9,574 bases of DNA. Origin: CAIKBL01 sp043734785 (GTDB taxonomy: Bacteria > Pseudomonadota > Gammaproteobacteria > Ga0077536). The translations under genes and the position numbers were made by a program. The notes under the pieces are model-generated. The model was not told where the DNA came from. It did no database searches and saw only the letters and a list, made by a program, of their open reading frames with translations. Below are positions 6,669 through 9,574 of the stretch, in pieces. Each line of letters opens with the position of its first letter. Within the stretch, counting starts at the first letter, position 1. The stretch is from the NCBI GenBank assembly GCA_043734785.1, contig JAYTEX010000305.1, positions 1 to 9,574 of the forward strand, given 5' to 3'.

Positions 6669-7823
6669 TTAATTGGCGGGCGCCGGTGGCGCCACGTTAC
6701 CGCGAGTTTCGAAAAACGGATTCCCATTTGGCATGGGCGGCATGGTTTGGCCAAGGGCATTGAGCTTCTCGCCGATGCCGCCGACGGGCGGTGGCTCGAT
6801 GGCTTCGAAATGGCCGGCGTCATAGGTGAACTTGCCACTGCCAGAAGGATATTCGATGCCCAGCTTCAGCGCATGCGCTTCGCCATCAACGGGGACGTAG
6901 GCGCGGAATGTCACCACATAATCGCTTAGGTTAATGTTCTGAATCTCTTCCACAATCTGTTGCATCCGATCATAGGTCTCGCCGACTAGGTAGTAGTTGC
7001 CGAAAGAGTTTTTCGACAACGCTTCGAGATTCCTGAAGTGCGCGGTCGAAAGTTTTGAATAGGCCAAGGAATAGATGGGGATCGGAATCGCCATATTGGT
7101 GATGCGGCCATTGAGATCTTCGCGGGACAAGGCGCTGCCTTCGTCCCAGCCATCCGAGAACACGACCACCGCACACGACACGATTAAATTGTCGATGTTG
7201 GGGCTAAGAGATCCTTGGCCGCTTGCCCCGCACAGTTGCATGGCCGCCGCCACACTGTCGTAGAGGCGGGTTTGCATCCCATCCGCCTGCACATCGGCAA
7301 GGCGGCGTGCGATCGCCCCTGGATCGCGCTCGAAAGCAGATACGGGGGAGTAGCCTTCCTTGGTGTCGCGAATGGCGAGCACGGCGACTTCATCCTGCCC
7401 CCGCTTGGTATCGATGTAGCGTGCTGCCGCGCGCAGCGCCGCTTCAAACGGCTGTCCGGCCATCGACTTGCTGGCATCCAGCACCAATACGGTTCGGGTG
7501 CCAACGGGTTTCTGGCGCAGCGATTCCACCTTGTATTGGCGCTTCATCGGATCGTAGGCGCGGCCCTTCACCATGAGACCGATGTTAAGTTCGTTCAAAT
7601 TCACCAGCGGCTGTTTGGCTTCATTAAACGTGCGAAAGAACACTTGCACATAGGGATAAAGGCTCGAATCGACGCGATAAACTTTCACGCCGTAGGTTCC
7701 CGGCGCAGTGCTTTGGGCCTGCGCGACACAAGCCAGCAGCGTGGTGGCGAGGCATGCCAGCATCGACCAGCGCCTTCCCTGAAAAAAACCAGCGCGCGCT
7801 GGTGGGGTGATGGTGACCTGCAT
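6669..7823 (-). CDS. Exported von Willebrand factor type A (VWA) domain protein
   Basis: This is a 384-residue VWA-domain protein predicted to be exported. The N-terminus carries GRRW followed by a hydrophobic core (MLACLATTLLACV) and an AQA|QS signal-peptidase I site near residues 35-38. A short beta-rich segment (about 42-95) precedes the VWA domain (about 108-300). The MIDAS metal site is complete: DASKS (116-120), Thr185 in QTRLYDS, and Asp224 in VFSDGWDEGS. VWA domains with intact MIDAS usually bind a protein partner through Mg2+ or Ca2+; the partner here is unknown. A beta-rich tail and a Pro-rich C-terminus (PPMPNGNPF, VAPPAPAN) follow. The mature protein has only two cysteines, C198 and C217, which could form a disulfide in the periplasm. 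The start at 7823 is firm (AAAGGAG six bases upstream); an in-frame ATG at 7910 lacks this and would mask the signal peptide. It lies 28 bases after the Pro-rich frame and 48 bases before the lipoprotein gene. Confidence 0.92.
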   Translation of the reverse strand: MQVTITPPARAGFFQGRRWSMLACLATTLLACVAQAQSTAPGTYGVKVYRVDSSLYPYVQVFFRTFNEAKQPLVNLNELNIGLMVKGRAYDPMKRQYKVESLRQKPVGTRTVLVLDASKSMAGQPFEAALRAAARYIDTKRGQDEVAVLAIRDTKEGYSPVSAFERDPGAIARRLADVQADGMQTRLYDSVAAAMQLCGASGQGSLSPNIDNLIVSCAVVVFSDGWDEGSALSREDLNGRITNMAIPIPIYSLAYSKLSTAHFRNLEALSKNSFGNYYLVGETYDRMQQIVEEIQNINLSDYVVTFRAYVPVDGEAHALKLGIEYPSGSGKFTYDAGHFEAIEPPPVGGIGEKLNALGQTMPPMPNGNPFFETRGNVAPPAPAN

Positions 7824-7829
7824 CGTGTG

Positions 7830-7836
7830 CTCCTTT
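7830..7836 (-). promoter_or_regulatory. Ribosome binding site of the VWA gene
   Basis: On the minus strand this reads AAAGGAG, six bases before the ATG at 7823. It decides the start in favour of 7823 over the in-frame ATG at 7910. Confidence 0.8.
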
Positions 7837-7851
7837 ATCGCGTCCGGTAAC

Positions 7852-8064
7852 TTATTCTTGAAACTGAGTATTGGTATTCGCCTTTTGCCAGGCATTGCCC
7901 GGCGCGGCACTGGGCGCGTTGACCACTGGCACTGCGGGTGGCGGGGCGCTTTGCGCGGGCGCCGCGTTGGCGACCATGGGCGCTGGCTTCGGCTTGCGTG
8001 GCTTGGGCGGTTTCGTAGCCGGCTCTGTGACGCTGCTTTGCCGACGTTTGAGTAATTCCTCCAT
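7852..8064 (-). CDS. Pro/Ala/Lys-rich reading frame: small protein or displaced C-terminal tail of the upstream kinase
   Basis: As an independent gene from ATG 8064 this would encode 70 residues, MEELLKRRQSSV followed by a basic proline stretch (TKPPKPRKPKPAP), an Ala/Pro-rich stretch, and the end WQKANTNTQFQE. It has no hydrophobic segment or recognisable domain. Three points argue against a separate gene. ATG 8064 has no Shine-Dalgarno element. The same frame stays open upstream across 8065-8168 and there also encodes a Pro/Ala/Thr-rich sequence (for example SPAPGTPPITPTITAAQ). That frame joins the kinase frame if the C7 run at 8179-8185 had one more base. I therefore think it is more likely the C-terminal part of the kinase, separated by a frameshift. 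The low-complexity Pro/Lys composition resembles periplasm-spanning linkers such as that of TonB. Confidence 0.5.
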   Translation of the reverse strand: MEELLKRRQSSVTEPATKPPKPRKPKPAPMVANAAPAQSAPPPAVPVVNAPSAAPGNAWQKANTNTQFQE

Positions 8065-8165
8065 CGCCGAAGGCCCAGCTGCCGTGGGCGGCGGTGTCTG
8101 CGCGGCGGTAATGGTGGGGGTAATCGGTGGCGTGCCAGGTGCGGGGCTGGCGATCAGTGGGGCAC

Positions 8166-9533
8166 TTAGTGCTGCTGCGGGGGGGCGGTGGAAGCGGGCG
8201 TCGGCGCGGTGGTGGCAGGCGCCACCGGCGCTGCAGCAGGTGCCATTTCAGCGCTTGAAGCGGTCGCCGGGGCGACCTCCCGTTGCATGAACCAATAAGT
8301 CCCCATTACCGCGATTGCCATCAATCCCGCAGCCGCGAGCAGCAACGTTAAGCGGGGGTTGCGAGGTGGCGCGACGCTCGCCTGGTCCATCACCACGGCC
8401 GCGCCGTCAGACCCCAGCTTTAACGATTTCTGTGGCGTGGTGGCGGGCAGGGATCGCGTGGTCGTGGCGCTGCCGACCATGATCGTGCGGTCGGGCGCGG
8501 CGTACTCATCGTAGGTTTTCACCGTCGGTGCGTCGTAGTCGAACGCGCGGCCAAATTCCTGCACGGTTTGTTGGCGCTCGTTCGGGTTTAACGATAGCGC
8601 CTGCAGCAAGGCGCGATCGATCGCCGGGGGAATGCCTGGCACGAGGGTGGACGGTAACGCGATTTCAATCCCTTGAATCCGCTCGCGCGCGCCTGGCGGG
8701 CGTTGCGCGGTGAGCATGTAATAAATCGTGGCGCCCAACGCATAAACATCGGAACGCGCATCCGTCCCACTGCCCATCGCCTGTTCAGGGGGACTAAAGC
8801 CATGGGTCACCGCGCGCCCCAGGGCGCGGGTCTGTTCCGAATCGATCGCTTCTTTGGCGATCCCGAAATCGATCAGCATCACGCGATCTTGATCGTCGAG
8901 CAGCACGTTTGCCGGCTTTAAATCACGGTGCACGATGGGGGGCGTTTGCGCGTGCATGTACGCCAGCACATCGCACAGCTGCCGGACCCAGGGCGCGATT
9001 TGGCTGAGTGAGATTTTCTTTTCCGGCGCCGCGCGCCGCACGGTCTCAAAGGTGCGGCTACCGCCGAATTCCAGCACCATGTAAACCATGCCGGCGGTGA
9101 TTTCACGATCGGTGATGCCCGGAATCGACGGATGATTAAGCTTTGAGAGAATTCGACTCTCATGCTCGTCATACAGGGATTCTGGAATTTCCTTGAGCGC
9201 CCAGCGTTTATTGCTGAGTTTCTGATCCTCGACGAGATAGGTCGACCCGAAACCGCCGCGCCCCAGCAGCTGCACCACCCGGTAGCGCTGGTGCACAATG
9301 GTCCCCGGGGAGGCGAGCCAGCCGAGTACGCCGTTGATTTCGCCGCTCGGCGACATCTTCGGATACGCAAGTTCCAAACCACAGGGGCATTTGTAGTCAG
9401 GTGGTTGAATCGATGTCCGGCGATAGGCGGTGTGACAGCGCGGACACACCTCGTCGCCGCCCACGGGTACCGTGCCCAGCGCGGTCAACGTCGTCTCGAT
9501 AAGTGTTGGTTCAGTGCGGTCGGAGTCTGCCAT
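8166..9533 (-). CDS. Transmembrane Ser/Thr protein kinase with N-terminal zinc ribbon
   Basis: This is a 455-residue Hanks-type (PknB-like) protein kinase. An N-terminal zinc-ribbon-like element has C30/C33 and C49/C51 (CPRC ... CPCG). The kinase domain, about 84-335, is complete: glycine loop GRGGFGSTY (91-99), ATP-anchoring Lys114 in WALKE, catalytic loop HRDLKPANV (202-210, Asp204), DFG (222-224), the APE-equivalent SPPEQ (247-251) and DVYALGATIYYML. A low-complexity linker leads to one membrane segment (about 394-416, LTLLLAAAGLMAIAVM core) preceded by Arg residues. This implies a cytoplasmic kinase and a periplasmic tail. The tail is a short Pro/Ala/Thr-rich stretch ending PPQQH, with no PASTA or other sensor domain. 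It probably phosphorylates Ser/Thr of cellular proteins; the target is unknown. The frame ends just after a C7 run and may be truncated by a frameshift. The start ATG at 9533 lacks a close ribosome site (AGGGG lies 13 bases upstream). It is the first gene of the cluster visible here; upstream genes lie outside the window. Confidence 0.96.
   Translation of the reverse strand: MADSDRTEPTLIETTLTALGTVPVGGDEVCPRCHTAYRRTSIQPPDYKCPCGLELAYPKMSPSGEINGVLGWLASPGTIVHQRYRVVQLLGRGGFGSTYLVEDQKLSNKRWALKEIPESLYDEHESRILSKLNHPSIPGITDREITAGMVYMVLEFGGSRTFETVRRAAPEKKISLSQIAPWVRQLCDVLAYMHAQTPPIVHRDLKPANVLLDDQDRVMLIDFGIAKEAIDSEQTRALGRAVTHGFSPPEQAMGSGTDARSDVYALGATIYYMLTAQRPPGARERIQGIEIALPSTLVPGIPPAIDRALLQALSLNPNERQQTVQEFGRAFDYDAPTVKTYDEYAAPDRTIMVGSATTTRSLPATTPQKSLKLGSDGAAVVMDQASVAPPRNPRLTLLLAAAGLMAIAVMGTYWFMQREVAPATASSAEMAPAAAPVAPATTAPTPASTAPPQQH
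8179..8185 (-). repeat. C7 homopolymer near the kinase stop codon
   Basis: Seven G's on the plus strand (C's in the coding strand) lie within the codons for Ala-Pro-Pro, 11 bases before the kinase stop. One additional C joins the kinase frame to the downstream Pro-rich frame ending at 7852, and the joined protein would be 560 residues. Confidence 0.85.
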
Positions 9534-9574
9534 CGCGCGGATTAAGCCCCTGCTAGGTTTTGCGATCTTTGAGC
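9534..9574. other. Right-edge segment upstream of the kinase
   Basis: There are only 41 bases. On the minus strand they hold AGGGG 13 bases before the kinase ATG. I cannot tell whether they belong to a leader, a promoter or the end of an upstream gene. Confidence 0.3.

Noticed and set aside
7215..7850. 211-codon plus-strand frame opposite the VWA gene
   Set aside because: It is antisense to the VWA signal peptide and MIDAS region, which are clearly coding; the translated sequence looks like a shadow.
7824..7910. Longer N-terminus for the VWA protein from ATG 7910
   Set aside because: It overlaps the Pro-rich frame, lacks a ribosome site and hides the signal peptide, whereas ATG 7823 has AAAGGAG.

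Overview
The window looks like chromosomal DNA from a GC-rich (visually about 60% G+C, not computed) Gram-negative bacterium. A proteobacterium, probably a gammaproteobacterium, is the best guess. Evidence for this is the CysD plus fused CysN-CysC sulfate-activation pair, a lipoprotein with a lipobox, a small exported M48 protease, and clear AGGAGG-type ribosome binding sites. Coding is dense: no stretch above 300 bases lacks a gene, and I see no tRNA, rRNA, insertion sequence, CRISPR array or phage gene.

Left half (bases 1-5180, plus strand). A 5'-truncated amidohydrolase-family hydrolase is followed by cysD, cysNC and a luciferase-like (LLM) flavin-dependent oxidoreductase. CysD and the GTPase part of CysNC make adenosine 5'-phosphosulfate (APS) from sulfate and ATP. 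The APS kinase part of CysNC converts APS to PAPS. cysNC appears to start at a CTG codon that overlaps the cysD stop, with a perfect AGGAGG upstream. The hydrolase and the LLM enzyme are of kinds often found in catabolic loci, but their substrates cannot be read from the sequence.

Right half (bases 5219-9533, minus strand, convergent with the left half). Read in transcription order, this is a compact cluster: a membrane-anchored Ser/Thr protein kinase with an N-terminal zinc ribbon; a Pro/Ala/Lys-rich reading frame; an exported von Willebrand factor A (VWA) protein with an intact MIDAS; a glycine-zipper lipoprotein; and a secreted M48 zinc metalloprotease. One cytoplasmic signalling enzyme is thus linked to three predicted envelope proteins, which suggests an envelope-associated signalling or assembly/quality-control module. 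I do not recognise it as a named system.

The most notable detail is at the end of the kinase gene. The kinase stops just after a seven-C run (minus strand). One extra C would fuse it in frame to the downstream Pro-rich reading frame, giving a 560-residue protein with a long basic-proline periplasmic tail. This could be a sequencing error, a mutation, a phase-variable switch or programmed frameshifting. The three homopolymers of seven or more bases that I found all lie in this minus-strand cluster, one each in the kinase, the VWA gene and the protease.
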